Below, in pieces: positions 24,463 through 32,008 of a stretch of 42,375 bases of DNA. The notes beneath the pieces were generated by a model. That model saw only the letters and a list, made by a program, of their open reading frames with translations. It searched no databases and was not told the origin of the DNA. Within the stretch, counting starts at the first letter, position 1; each line of letters starts with the position of its first letter. The position numbers were made by a program, and so were the translations under genes. Location of the stretch: positions 1 through 42,375 of the forward strand of contig CANITF010000026.1 in assembly GCA_947470515.1 (NCBI GenBank), in the 5' to 3' direction. This DNA is from Flavobacteriales bacterium (GTDB lineage Bacteria; Bacteroidota; Bacteroidia; Flavobacteriales_D; Crocinitomicaceae).

Positions 24463-25149
24463 ATGTATTCAGAAAATCAAGCAGTACTAAACGAATTTTA
24501 CGAAATCATTTCACTGAGTAAACAAGAGATGTATAATCGCATTGCTGCAGAGAGAACCAAACATATAACGGTAGTATTAGAAAATATTCACCAAGAGCAC
24601 AATGCTTCCGCAGTTTTACGTTCATGTGACTGTTTTGGTATTCAAGACCTTCATGTAATAGAAAAAAACAATCAATACAAAGTGCAGCGTGATATTGCAT
24701 TAGGAGCAGGAAGATGGGTGGATTTATATAATTATGATAAAGGTTCACAGCCTTCAATTGATTGCATTCAGAAATTAAAAGCACAAGGTTATAAAATTGT
24801 TGCAACAACACCTCATACGAAAGATGTTACTATCAATGATTTAAATTTAGACCAGCCAATTGCATTAGTCTTTGGAACTGAACATTTAGGTATTTCACCT
24901 GAAATCATTGAGATGGCTGATGAATTTGTAAAAATTCCTATGTACGGTTTTAGTGAAAGTTTCAATATATCTGTTTCTGTGGCAATTACTTTGAATACGA
25001 TTCGTCACAGATTAGAGAACAGCGAAATCATTTGGAAATTAAGTGAAGAAGAACAAACGTTACTTAAATTAAAATGGTGTAAAAAAATACTTCGAAGTGG
25101 ACAAGAGATGGAAGATGAATTTAGACGTCGATTATTTCAAAAAGAATAA
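24463..25149 (+). CDS. trmH: tRNA (guanosine-2'-O-)-methyltransferase TrmH
   Basis: A SPOUT-class enzyme that 2'-O-methylates G18 in the tRNA D-loop. It has 228 residues, the TrmH size. The N-terminal 'RTKHITVVLENIHQEHNASAVLRSCDCFGIQ' is motif 1, with the catalytic Arg. Motif 2 is 'ALVFGTEHLGIS' and motif 3 'PMYGFSESFNISVSVAI', which together form the trefoil-knot SAM site. The C-terminal basic helix is expected for tRNA binding. It has its own promoter; the THX gene follows after 39 nt. Confidence 0.9.
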   Translation: MYSENQAVLNEFYEIISLSKQEMYNRIAAERTKHITVVLENIHQEHNASAVLRSCDCFGIQDLHVIEKNNQYKVQRDIALGAGRWVDLYNYDKGSQPSIDCIQKLKAQGYKIVATTPHTKDVTINDLNLDQPIALVFGTEHLGISPEIIEMADEFVKIPMYGFSESFNISVSVAITLNTIRHRLENSEIIWKLSEEEQTLLKLKWCKKILRSGQEMEDEFRRRLFQKE

Positions 25150-25157
25150 TATCTTTG
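25150..25157 (+). promoter_or_regulatory. -7 element of the THX gene
   Basis: TATCTTTG is an exact TAnnTTTG match that begins right after the trmH stop (25149), 31 nt before the THX ATG. No clear -33 TTG is seen. Confidence 0.5.
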
Positions 25158-25188
25158 TGGTGTCGTATTAAAATACTTTTAGAATATT

Positions 25189-25488
25189 ATGGGAAGAGGA
25201 GATATTAAAACAGCAAAAGGTAAAAGAACAAGAGGTTCTTATGGTAACACTCGTAAGAGAAAAGTTATGCCTACAGCAGCACATCCAGCTGCAAAGAAAG
25301 TAGCTGATAAAGAAGAAACTGTAGCTGTTAAGAAAGTTGCAGTGAAAAAAGTTGCTGCACCTAAAGCAGTAGCAGAAAAAAAGGTAGCTGTACCTAAAGT
25401 TGCTGCAGAGAAAAAACCTGCAGTGAAAAAAGCTCCAGCAGCCAAAGCAACAACAGAAAAAAAACCAGCAAAAAAAGCTGAAAAATAA
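25189..25488 (+). CDS. 30S ribosomal protein THX with Lys/Ala/Pro histone-H1-like tail
   Basis: Residues 1-26 ('GRGDIKTAKGKRTRGSYGNTRKRK') match the THX/bTHX peptide that packs into the 30S head in Thermus and Bacteroidota. Residues 27-99 are a low-complexity tail of repeated KKVA, EKKVA and KKPA blocks, like the C-terminal tail of histone H1. Family members are usually 26-60 residues, so the tail is an extension. It would be strongly basic and disordered. The gene has its own -7 element and a strong terminator. The THX core is clear; the tail's role (rRNA or DNA contacts) is unknown. Confidence 0.85.
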   Translation: MGRGDIKTAKGKRTRGSYGNTRKRKVMPTAAHPAAKKVADKEETVAVKKVAVKKVAAPKAVAEKKVAVPKVAAEKKPAVKKAPAAKATTEKKPAKKAEK

Positions 25489-25494
25489 TAGTTG

Positions 25495-25524
25495 AAAGCT
25501 GTCAGATTTGACAGCTTTTTTTTT
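25495..25524 (+). terminator. Terminator of the THX gene
   Basis: The perfect 9-bp stem AAAGCTGTC (25495-25503) / GACAGCTTT (25510-25518) has a 6-nt loop and a following T-run. Confidence 0.92.
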
Positions 25525-25559
25525 ATCTCTTTTTTTTAAGAAAATTATTTCTTTTTAAA

Positions 25560-25589
25560 TTGAGATATCTTTTATTTTAATGAACTTTG
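25560..25589 (+). promoter_or_regulatory. Promoter of serC
   Basis: TTG (25560-25562), 19 nt, then GAACTTTG (25582-25589), one mismatch from TAnnTTTG. It overlaps the upstream in-frame start at 25587, supporting the start at 25620. Confidence 0.65.
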
Positions 25590-25619
25590 CAACTAGAAAA
25601 AACAAATAAAAAGAACACC

Positions 25620-26687
25620 ATGAAACACAATTTCGGAGCTGGACCTTGTATTTTACCTCAAGATGTTTTCAAACAAGCTGCTGCTGCAGTTTTAGATTTT
25701 AATGGATTATCAATTCTAGAAGTTTCTCACCGTCATAAAGATTTTGTTGCGGTAATGGATGAAGCAATAGATTTAGTTAAAAAGGCATTAAATGTTCCTG
25801 AAGGATATTCTGTAGCATATCTTCAAGGTGGAGCTACACTTGGTTTTGCTATTTCAGCATTGAACATGATGCGCAACACAAAAAAAGCGGGCTACATCAA
25901 TACAGGTACATGGGCTTCGGGCGCAATCAAAGAAGCGAAAAAGCTTGGAATTGATGTGAATGTGTTTGCCTCATCTGAGAATAAAAAATTCTCTTATATA
26001 CCGAAAGGTTATGTCGCACCAAATGATGTTGATTTCATTCATTATACTTCGAACAATACAATATACGGAACGCAATTTAAAGCTATTCCAAAAACAGATC
26101 GTCCATTAATTTGCGACATGTCTTCAGATATTTTTTCTCAGGAAATTAATGTTGGTGATTTTGATTTAATCTATGCTGGTGCTCAAAAAAATCTTGGTCC
26201 AGCTGGAGCTACTTTATACATTGTAAAAGATGAAGCTCTTGGAAAATCCACTTCGCCCTTTATGCCAACTTATTTTGATTTGAAGCAACAAATTGAAAAG
26301 GAATCAATGTTAAATACTCCTCCCGTATTTTCAGTTTATGTAGCGATGTTAAACCTTCGTAATTTATTAGCAAACGGCGGTGTTAAAGCTATGGAAGCTA
26401 AAAATAATGCAAAAGCCGATTTGTTATACTCAGAGATTGATGCTAACCCATTATTTATTGGAAGTGTAGAAACTGAAGACCGTTCAAACATGAATGCAAC
26501 ATTTTTATTAAAAGAAGATGCTCATCAAGAGCTTTTTGATAAAATGTGGAAAGAAGCGGGAATTGTTGGATTACCAGGTCATCGTTCGACAGGGGGATAT
26601 AGAGCATCGATGTACAATGCGCTTCCTCTTGAAAGTGTGCAAGTTTTGGTTGATGTGATGAAAGAATTTACAAGGAAAAACGGCTGA
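25620..26687 (+). CDS. serC: Phosphoserine aminotransferase
   Basis: It converts 3-phosphohydroxypyruvate to phosphoserine in serine synthesis (and may serve PLP synthesis). It has 355 residues from the ATG at 25620. The N-terminus is 'HNFGAGPCILPQDV'. The PLP-binding lysine K190 is in 'YAGAQKNLGPAGAT', and the C-terminus has 'GLPGHRSTGGYRASMYNALP'. The next gene is serA, the preceding step of the pathway, though a 181-nt repeat-bearing gap lies between them. The serB phosphatase is not in the window. Confidence 0.95.
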   Translation: MKHNFGAGPCILPQDVFKQAAAAVLDFNGLSILEVSHRHKDFVAVMDEAIDLVKKALNVPEGYSVAYLQGGATLGFAISALNMMRNTKKAGYINTGTWASGAIKEAKKLGIDVNVFASSENKKFSYIPKGYVAPNDVDFIHYTSNNTIYGTQFKAIPKTDRPLICDMSSDIFSQEINVGDFDLIYAGAQKNLGPAGATLYIVKDEALGKSTSPFMPTYFDLKQQIEKESMLNTPPVFSVYVAMLNLRNLLANGGVKAMEAKNNAKADLLYSEIDANPLFIGSVETEDRSNMNATFLLKEDAHQELFDKMWKEAGIVGLPGHRSTGGYRASMYNALPLESVQVLVDVMKEFTRKNG

Positions 26688-26738
26688 CTTCGACTGCTTC
26701 GACTGCTTCGACAAGCTCAGCAACCTCAGCAACCTCAG
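26688..26738. repeat. CTTCGACAAGCTCAG core flanked by 9-nt duplications
   Basis: The core CTTCGACAAGCTCAG lies at 26706-26720, the reverse complement of the one at 4876-4890. On its left are two copies of CTTCGACTG (26688-26705), and on its right two copies of CAACCTCAG (26721-26738). Each side looks like an expansion of the adjacent half of the core. The element starts right after the serC stop. Confidence 0.85.
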
Positions 26739-26802
26739 TCACCGTTTGAGAAGCTCATAAGCCAAAGTCACAGTTTGTTAAGCTCACATAGCTTTTAATC
26801 TA

Positions 26803-26858
26803 TAACGAATCACAAATAACGAATTACGAATTACGAATAACGAATAACGAATAACGAA
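26803..26858. repeat. 7-nt tandem array between serC and serA
   Basis: Eight 7-nt units of the types TAACGAA and TTACGAA, with one degenerate unit (TCACAAA at 26810-26816). The array ends 10 nt before the serA ATG. The reverse-complement motif forms the array at 33900-33941. Confidence 0.9.
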
Positions 26859-26868
26859 TCTATTTAGT

Positions 26869-27825
26869 ATGAAAATTTTAGCAAACGACGGAATATCAGA
26901 TTTAGGAAAATCATTGTTAGAAAAAGCTGGTTTTACAGTTATTACAGAAAAAGTTGACCAAGAAAATCTTGCATCTGAAGTCAATGCACAAGGAATTGAA
27001 ATGATTCTTGTTAGAAGTGCAACAACGGTTAGAAAAGAAGTTATTGACGCCTGCAGTGGATTGAAATTGATTGGTCGTGGAGGTGTTGGAATGGATAATA
27101 TAGATGTTCAATATGCAAGAGATAAAGGAATTACTGTAATAAACACTCCTGCTTCTTCATCTCAATCTGTTGCAGAATTAGTAATGGGGCATTTATTTGC
27201 TATTTCACGTTCGTTGAATGATTCATATAAAAACATTGAAACAGGTGATTTTTCTGCACTTAAGAAAAAATATGCCAAAGGAGTTGAGTTACGTGGTAAA
27301 ACATTAGGAATCATTGGTTTTGGTCGCATTGGTCAAAGTTTAGCTTCATATGCTTTAGGCTGTGGGATGGATGTTATTGCAATTGATCAATTCAGTACTC
27401 CAGTTTCAATTAACGTTCCAATTGGTAACGGAAATCAAGCTACAGTTAGCATCACTCCTAGCCTATCATTAACTGACGAACTTGGGAAATTGGATTATAT
27501 TTCAATCCACGTTCCAAAACAAGCTGATGGAAGTGCTGTTATAACAGCAAAAGAATTTGCCATAATGAAAAAAGGTGTTCGTTTGGTTAATGCTGCTCGC
27601 GGTGGTGTTATCAATGAAGATGATTTACTTGTAGCTTTAAATAGTGGACAAGTTGCTGCGATAGCATTGGATGTTTTTGAAAATGAGCCAAATCCAATAA
27701 AGGAATTATTAAGTCATCCTAACATTGCATGCACTCCACATATTGGTGCTGCAACAATGGAAGCTCAAGATCGAATTGGTGAAGAATTGGCAACTTTGAT
27801 AATCGATCAATTTGCGAACGCTTAA
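26869..27825 (+). CDS. serA: D-3-phosphoglycerate dehydrogenase (short form)
   Basis: It oxidises 3-phosphoglycerate to 3-phosphohydroxypyruvate, the first step to serine. The 318 residues cover only the catalytic and NAD domains, without the ACT/ASB regulatory tail, so no serine feedback through ACT is expected. The nucleotide motif GFGRIG covers residues 150-155. The catalytic set is 'LVNAARGGVINEDDLL' (Arg), the Glu in 'DVFENEP', and the His in 'CTPHIGAAT'. It is followed by the DUF1015 gene after 19 nt. Substrate assignment rests on the serC neighbour; otherwise it could be a generic 2-hydroxyacid dehydrogenase. Confidence 0.92.
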   Translation: MKILANDGISDLGKSLLEKAGFTVITEKVDQENLASEVNAQGIEMILVRSATTVRKEVIDACSGLKLIGRGGVGMDNIDVQYARDKGITVINTPASSSQSVAELVMGHLFAISRSLNDSYKNIETGDFSALKKKYAKGVELRGKTLGIIGFGRIGQSLASYALGCGMDVIAIDQFSTPVSINVPIGNGNQATVSITPSLSLTDELGKLDYISIHVPKQADGSAVITAKEFAIMKKGVRLVNAARGGVINEDDLLVALNSGQVAAIALDVFENEPNPIKELLSHPNIACTPHIGAATMEAQDRIGEELATLIIDQFANA

Positions 27826-27844
27826 TTTTATTTCGCCTTTTTAA

Positions 27845-29080
27845 ATGACAAAAATAGCACCTTTTAAAGCATTGCGTCCAGTGCGTGACAAAGTTCAACT
27901 TGTCGCTACGCGTCCGTATTATTCCTATAAAAAAAATGTGCTTTTCGCTAAATTGGAATCAAATCCTTTTACTTTTTTACATATTATCAATCCAGAATTT
28001 GGTAGTGCTTCACATACAAAAGCAAACACAAAAGAAAGGTTTGATCATGTGAGTGAAAAATACAATGAGTTTTTGGAGGATGGGATATTGATTCAAGATA
28101 AAACACCGCATATTTACATTTATCGTCAAACGAAAGAAGGTCATGAATTTACTGGTATTATAGCTGGAGCGAGCGTTGAAGAATATGAAAGTGATCTCAT
28201 CAAAAAACATGAGGCAACTTTAACTACGAGAGAAGCAATGTTTACGAATTATTTAGACATCGTTGGTTATAATGCTGAACCTGTGCTCCTTTCCTACCCG
28301 CATGAACAAACAATTGATGATTTGTTGGTTCGTTATACAAGTGCACGACCTGAATACGAATTCACTACAACAGATACGATAAAACATGAATTGTGGGTGT
28401 TGAATGAAGAGGAAACACTTAAAATGGCTGCGGCTTTTGAATCGTTAAAAGCGACGTATATTGCTGACGGTCATCATCGATCGGCCTCTTCATCAGGACT
28501 TAAAAAATATAGAAATTCAAAAGGAAAAGTACCATTTCCAAATGAAGATTATTTTTTGGCATTTTTCATTGATGAAAACAAAATGAAGATTTTGGAATTT
28601 AATCGTTTGGTAAAAACCCTAAATAACCATACAAATGATGCATTCTTAGAATTGCTTTCACACAGCTTTACCATTGAATCAATCAAACATGCATCTAAGC
28701 CATATCAAGAACATCAATTAACCATGTGCCTTGAAGGAAAATGGTATATATTAGAATGTAAACCGGAGATTATAGACAATAATCATCCAGTTAATTGTTT
28801 AGACGCAGAAATTCTTACTCAGGCTGTGTTAAAGCCAATTTTAGGTATTTCAGATTTAAAAACTGACGAAAACATTGATTTTATAAGTGGCGCAGAAAGC
28901 ATTGAAAAGATTGAAAGTCAAATAACCGAAGGAAAATTTAAAGTTGGATTTATTCTCTTCCCAATTACGATGGAACAAGTAAAAAAAGTTGCTGATCACC
29001 AGATGATTATGCCTCCAAAATCAACTTGGGTGGAGCCAAAACTGAGAAGTGGATTGACAATTTACAATATCAATGAATAA
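27845..29080 (+). CDS. DUF1015 family protein (serine-locus associated)
   Basis: A 411-residue soluble protein of the DUF1015 family. It begins with 'FKALRPVRDKVQLVATRPYY', has the conserved 'TYIADGHHRSAS' motif near residue 210 and ends with 'MMPPKSTWVEPKLRSGL' (read in the window as IMPPKSTW...). The DGHHR motif recalls the ParB/sulfiredoxin-like enzymes that include free serine kinases, but I cannot establish homology here. It sits 19 nt behind serA and shares one base with the yggS start. The context points to serine or amino-acid metabolism; the activity is unproven. Confidence 0.88.
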   Translation: MTKIAPFKALRPVRDKVQLVATRPYYSYKKNVLFAKLESNPFTFLHIINPEFGSASHTKANTKERFDHVSEKYNEFLEDGILIQDKTPHIYIYRQTKEGHEFTGIIAGASVEEYESDLIKKHEATLTTREAMFTNYLDIVGYNAEPVLLSYPHEQTIDDLLVRYTSARPEYEFTTTDTIKHELWVLNEEETLKMAAAFESLKATYIADGHHRSASSSGLKKYRNSKGKVPFPNEDYFLAFFIDENKMKILEFNRLVKTLNNHTNDAFLELLSHSFTIESIKHASKPYQEHQLTMCLEGKWYILECKPEIIDNNHPVNCLDAEILTQAVLKPILGISDLKTDENIDFISGAESIEKIESQITEGKFKVGFILFPITMEQVKKVADHQMIMPPKSTWVEPKLRSGLTIYNINE

Positions 29081-29733
29081 TGGTAAAAGATAAATTAGCT
29101 TTCATTCAAAACCAAATCCCAGGAACGGTGACCCTTGTTGCTGTTTCTAAAACGCAAACAGTTAGTGCGATTCAAGACGCGTATGATTTCGGTCAACGTG
29201 TTTTTGGAGAGAATAAAGTTCAAGAACTAGCTGATAAATATACTCTTTTACCCAAAGATATTAAATGGCATGTAATTGGACATTTACAAACAAATAAAGT
29301 CAAATATATTGCGCCTTTTGTTACGTTAATTCATTCAGTTGACAGCTTAAAATTGCTACAAGAAATCAATAAACAAGCATTAAATAATGAACGAATTATA
29401 GATTGCCTCTTGCAATTTCATATTGCTCAAGAAGAAACTAAATTTGGTCTAAGCATTGAAGAAGCACAAGAATTTCTCGATTCAATTGATTTTGCACTTT
29501 TGAAAAATGTTCGTATTGTTGGAATCATGGGAATGGCTTCATTTACAAGTGATTCTAATCAAGTGAGAGGTGAATTTAAAACCCTAAAAAGCATTTACGA
29601 TCAATTAAAATCGGATTATTTTTCTGCTGAAAATTCATTTAAGGAAATATCTATGGGAATGAGTGGTGATTTTCAACTTGCAATTGAAGAAGGAAGTACG
29701 ATAGTTCGTGTTGGCAGCTCAATCTTTAATTAG
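29080..29733 (+). CDS. YggS/PLPBP family PLP-homeostasis protein
   Basis: A 217-residue cytosolic PLP-binding protein with a single TIM-barrel domain and no catalytic domain, involved in vitamin B6 homeostasis. The PLP lysine K24 is in 'LVAVSKTQ'. Other family blocks are 'FGENKVQELADKY', 'WHVIGHLQTNKVKYI', 'FGLSIEEAQEFL', 'GIMGMAS', and the C-terminal 'ISMGMSGDFQLAIEEGSTIVRVGSSIF'. It overlaps the DUF1015 stop by one base. PLP enzymes (serC, ilvE) are encoded in the same window. Confidence 0.94.
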   Translation: MVKDKLAFIQNQIPGTVTLVAVSKTQTVSAIQDAYDFGQRVFGENKVQELADKYTLLPKDIKWHVIGHLQTNKVKYIAPFVTLIHSVDSLKLLQEINKQALNNERIIDCLLQFHIAQEETKFGLSIEEAQEFLDSIDFALLKNVRIVGIMGMASFTSDSNQVRGEFKTLKSIYDQLKSDYFSAENSFKEISMGMSGDFQLAIEEGSTIVRVGSSIFN

Positions 29734-29736
29734 CCT

Positions 29737-30339
29737 ATGAAAACAATTCTTCTTTTCACAATTTGCTTTTCAACTGGTGTATTTTCACAAACCTACAAAG
29801 ATTCAATTATTGAATTGCGGATAATACATACTGGCGAACTAATTGATACTTCAACCCACATTTTAAATCTAGAAGAAATCATAGCATTTCAAGGACTTGC
29901 CTATTTCGATGTAGATTCAAATTTCAGAATCACTGCAAATTTCACGAAATCCATTGGTAAGAAATTCAAAATGCCAACATCAACGTCAAGAACGCCTATT
30001 TATAGAAGATTTGGGTATGTTGATTTTTTAATAAATGGTGAATTACAAAAACTCACAGTGTATCAAAACATGGCATTGCGTAAACAAAAGGAATATAAAA
30101 ATTATTTATTCATTCCATTTCGAGATGCTACGAGCAACCATGAAACGTATGGAGGTGGCAGATATCTGGACCTTCAGATTCCGAGTACTGACAAAACTAT
30201 TTTGGATTTGAACACTGTTTATAATCCATACTGCGTATATTCACATAGATATTCTTGTCCTATTCCACCAGCAGAAAACACCTTAAAAGTGCCAATATTA
30301 GCAGGAGAAAAGGTGCCAGTTGGATATTCAAAAGATTAA
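29737..30339 (+). CDS. DUF1684 domain secreted protein
   Basis: A 200-residue exported protein with a signal peptide at residues 1-17 (ending FSQ). The DUF1684 pattern is visible: 'IIAFQGLAYFDVDSNFRITANF', 'MPTSTSRTPIYRRFGYVDF', 'YGGGRYLDLQIP', and the closing 'LNTVYNPYCVYSHRYSCPIPPAENTL' with its two Cys. The function of this family is unknown. The start is 3 nt past the yggS stop and the AMP nucleosidase start is 10 nt downstream, so it sits in the middle of a six-gene run. Confidence 0.88.
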   Translation: MKTILLFTICFSTGVFSQTYKDSIIELRIIHTGELIDTSTHILNLEEIIAFQGLAYFDVDSNFRITANFTKSIGKKFKMPTSTSRTPIYRRFGYVDFLINGELQKLTVYQNMALRKQKEYKNYLFIPFRDATSNHETYGGGRYLDLQIPSTDKTILDLNTVYNPYCVYSHRYSCPIPPAENTLKVPILAGEKVPVGYSKD

Positions 30340-30349
30340 AAACCTTAAC

Positions 30350-31120
30350 ATGAAAACAAAAAAAGAAATAGTAGATAACTGGCTTCCCCGTTATACTGGT
30401 CAAGAACTAGAAAATTTTGGAGAGTATATTTTATTGTGTAATTTCCTGAATTATGTAGAGAAATTTGCTGAAATGCACAATGTTCCAATTATTGGTGTGG
30501 GCAAACCAATGCAATGTGCTACGGCGAATGGTATTACAATTATCAATTTTGGAATGGGAAGTGCTTCAGCTGCGACGTGTATGGATTTACTTTCAGCCAT
30601 CGAGCCTAAAGGTGTTTTATTCCTGGGGAAATGTGGTGGATTGAAACGTAAAAACGAAGTTGGAGATTTAGTATTACCCATCGCAGCAATTCGAGGCGAA
30701 GGAACAAGTAATGATTATTTCCCACCAGAAGTTCCAGCGTTACCTTCTTTCGCATTACAGAAAGCTATTTCAACTACAATAAGAGATTTTAACGAAGATT
30801 ATTGGACAGGAACTGTTTACACAACAAACAGACGTGTTTGGGAGCACGACGAAGAGTTTAAGGACTATCTGAAGAAAATTCGAGCAATGGCGATTGATAT
30901 GGAAACTGCTACCATCTTTACTGTTGGTTTTGCGAATCATATTCCAACAGGTGCATTGTTGTTAGTTTCGGATCAACCAATGACACCAGAAGGCGTTAAA
31001 ACGGATAAAAGCGATACAGTTGTGACATCAAAATTCGTAGATAATCATTTAAAAATTGGAATTGAGTCATTGAAGCAGTTAATCAATAACGGAAATACGG
31101 TAAAGCATTTACTTTATTAA
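30350..31120 (+). CDS. amn: AMP nucleosidase
   Basis: It hydrolyses AMP to adenine and ribose 5-phosphate. It has 256 residues from the ATG at 30350, the short Bacteroidota form without the N-terminal regulatory domain of E. coli Amn. Phosphorylase-fold features are 'TIINFGMGSASAATCMDLL', 'VLFLGKCGGLKRKNEVGDLVLP', and 'RAMAIDMETATIFTVGFANHIPTGALLLVSDQP'. An earlier in-frame ATG (30320) overlaps the DUF1684 stop and adds ten unfamiliar residues. The stop shares one base with the next start. Confidence 0.9.
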   Translation: MKTKKEIVDNWLPRYTGQELENFGEYILLCNFLNYVEKFAEMHNVPIIGVGKPMQCATANGITIINFGMGSASAATCMDLLSAIEPKGVLFLGKCGGLKRKNEVGDLVLPIAAIRGEGTSNDYFPPEVPALPSFALQKAISTTIRDFNEDYWTGTVYTTNRRVWEHDEEFKDYLKKIRAMAIDMETATIFTVGFANHIPTGALLLVSDQPMTPEGVKTDKSDTVVTSKFVDNHLKIGIESLKQLINNGNTVKHLLY

Positions 31121-31677
31121 TGATAAGTAAATTCAAATTACACCTATTAGGCTGGGTTACATTAATTGTTTTTCCTATTCCTGCTTATTTTGCTGTACAT
31201 TATTTCAAAGATGTGCACTGGGAAACATTTATTCAACTTGATAAAATAGCACCAATTCCACTATTGTATGGGTTGGAATTCGGAATAATTTATGCGTTTT
31301 TTGCTTCTGTTATTCTTAAATCCCCTGTTTTCAAATCCATTCCATTAGGAATAGAACAATTGATAAAAGGTTTAAAAATCAATTTTATTGATGCGATATT
31401 TCTTTCACTTTGTGCAGGGATTGGAGAAGAATTATTGTTTAGATCTGGGATGCAAACCTTTTTTGGTGTTTGGATCACATCCTTTGTTTTTGTCGCAATT
31501 CACGGTTATTTCAGTATAAAAAACTTCAAGAAATCGTTGTATGGATTGGTTGTATTGCCGTTTATCATTTTGATTTCATTTGGTTATGAACATTTTGGTT
31601 TGTGGTTTAGTGTTGCAGCACATTTTTCATATGACTTGGTGTTGTTTGTAGCGATGATTGCAGAGAAAGACGATTGA
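31120..31677 (+). CDS. CPBP family intramembrane glutamic endopeptidase
   Basis: A 185-residue membrane protein with about five or six helices. The CPBP (Abi/Rce1-like) motifs are the pair of glutamates with a downstream Arg in 'GIGEELLFRSGMQ', the 'FVFVAIHGYFS' His motif and the final 'AAHFSYDLVLF' His/Asp motif. The family comprises intramembrane proteases; substrates are unknown here. It is the last gene of the serA-DUF1015-yggS-DUF1684-amn run, overlapping the amn stop by one base. Confidence 0.85.
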   Translation: MISKFKLHLLGWVTLIVFPIPAYFAVHYFKDVHWETFIQLDKIAPIPLLYGLEFGIIYAFFASVILKSPVFKSIPLGIEQLIKGLKINFIDAIFLSLCAGIGEELLFRSGMQTFFGVWITSFVFVAIHGYFSIKNFKKSLYGLVVLPFIILISFGYEHFGLWFSVAAHFSYDLVLFVAMIAEKDD

Positions 31678-32008
31678 TTTTTAGCAAATTTTCAACACTC
31701 AATATAGCAAAATTGTAAAATAGTAATATTACGTAGAACGTCCATTTTTACTGTCTTCAAAGAGCATTAAGTTAGACTCACAATATCCATTAAACCACAA
31801 TTGACGATAATAATGAATGATTAAAATATAAAGCATTGCCACAGATGCACAGATTATATTCTCTCAACAGAAGCTGTTCTATAAAGAAACAAATTAGTCA
31901 TCCGCAAATAGCACAAAAATAATCAGTGAATCTGTGGCTGATATTTTTAGATATACAAGGTAAATACACTATTTACCTACCTTTAACCTTTTGTTGAGAA
32001 CCAAAAAA
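31678..32008. other. Noncoding gap with a MITE-like inverted repeat and a hairpin
   Basis: This 331-nt gap lies between two convergent genes. It holds a 19-nt inverted repeat at 31838-31856 and 31920-31938 (listed separately). It also holds a perfect 8-bp hairpin, AGGTAAAT (31958-31965) / ATTTACCT (31971-31978), with a 5-nt loop and no T-run. No ORF of note and no RNA gene is recognisable in the rest. Confidence 0.6.
31838..31938. repeat. MITE-like element with 19-nt terminal inverted repeats
   Basis: The left arm GCCACAGATGCACAGATTA (31838-31856) matches the reverse complement of the right arm (31920-31938) at 17 of 19 positions. The enclosed 63 nt have no coding potential. No clear target-site duplication is visible. 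The GCCACAGATT-type arms resemble a motif I have often seen in intergenic DNA of this phylum. Confidence 0.6.

Noticed and set aside
31838-31938. Insertion sequence
   Set aside because: No transposase fits within 101 bp and no target duplication is clear; only a MITE-like label is justified.
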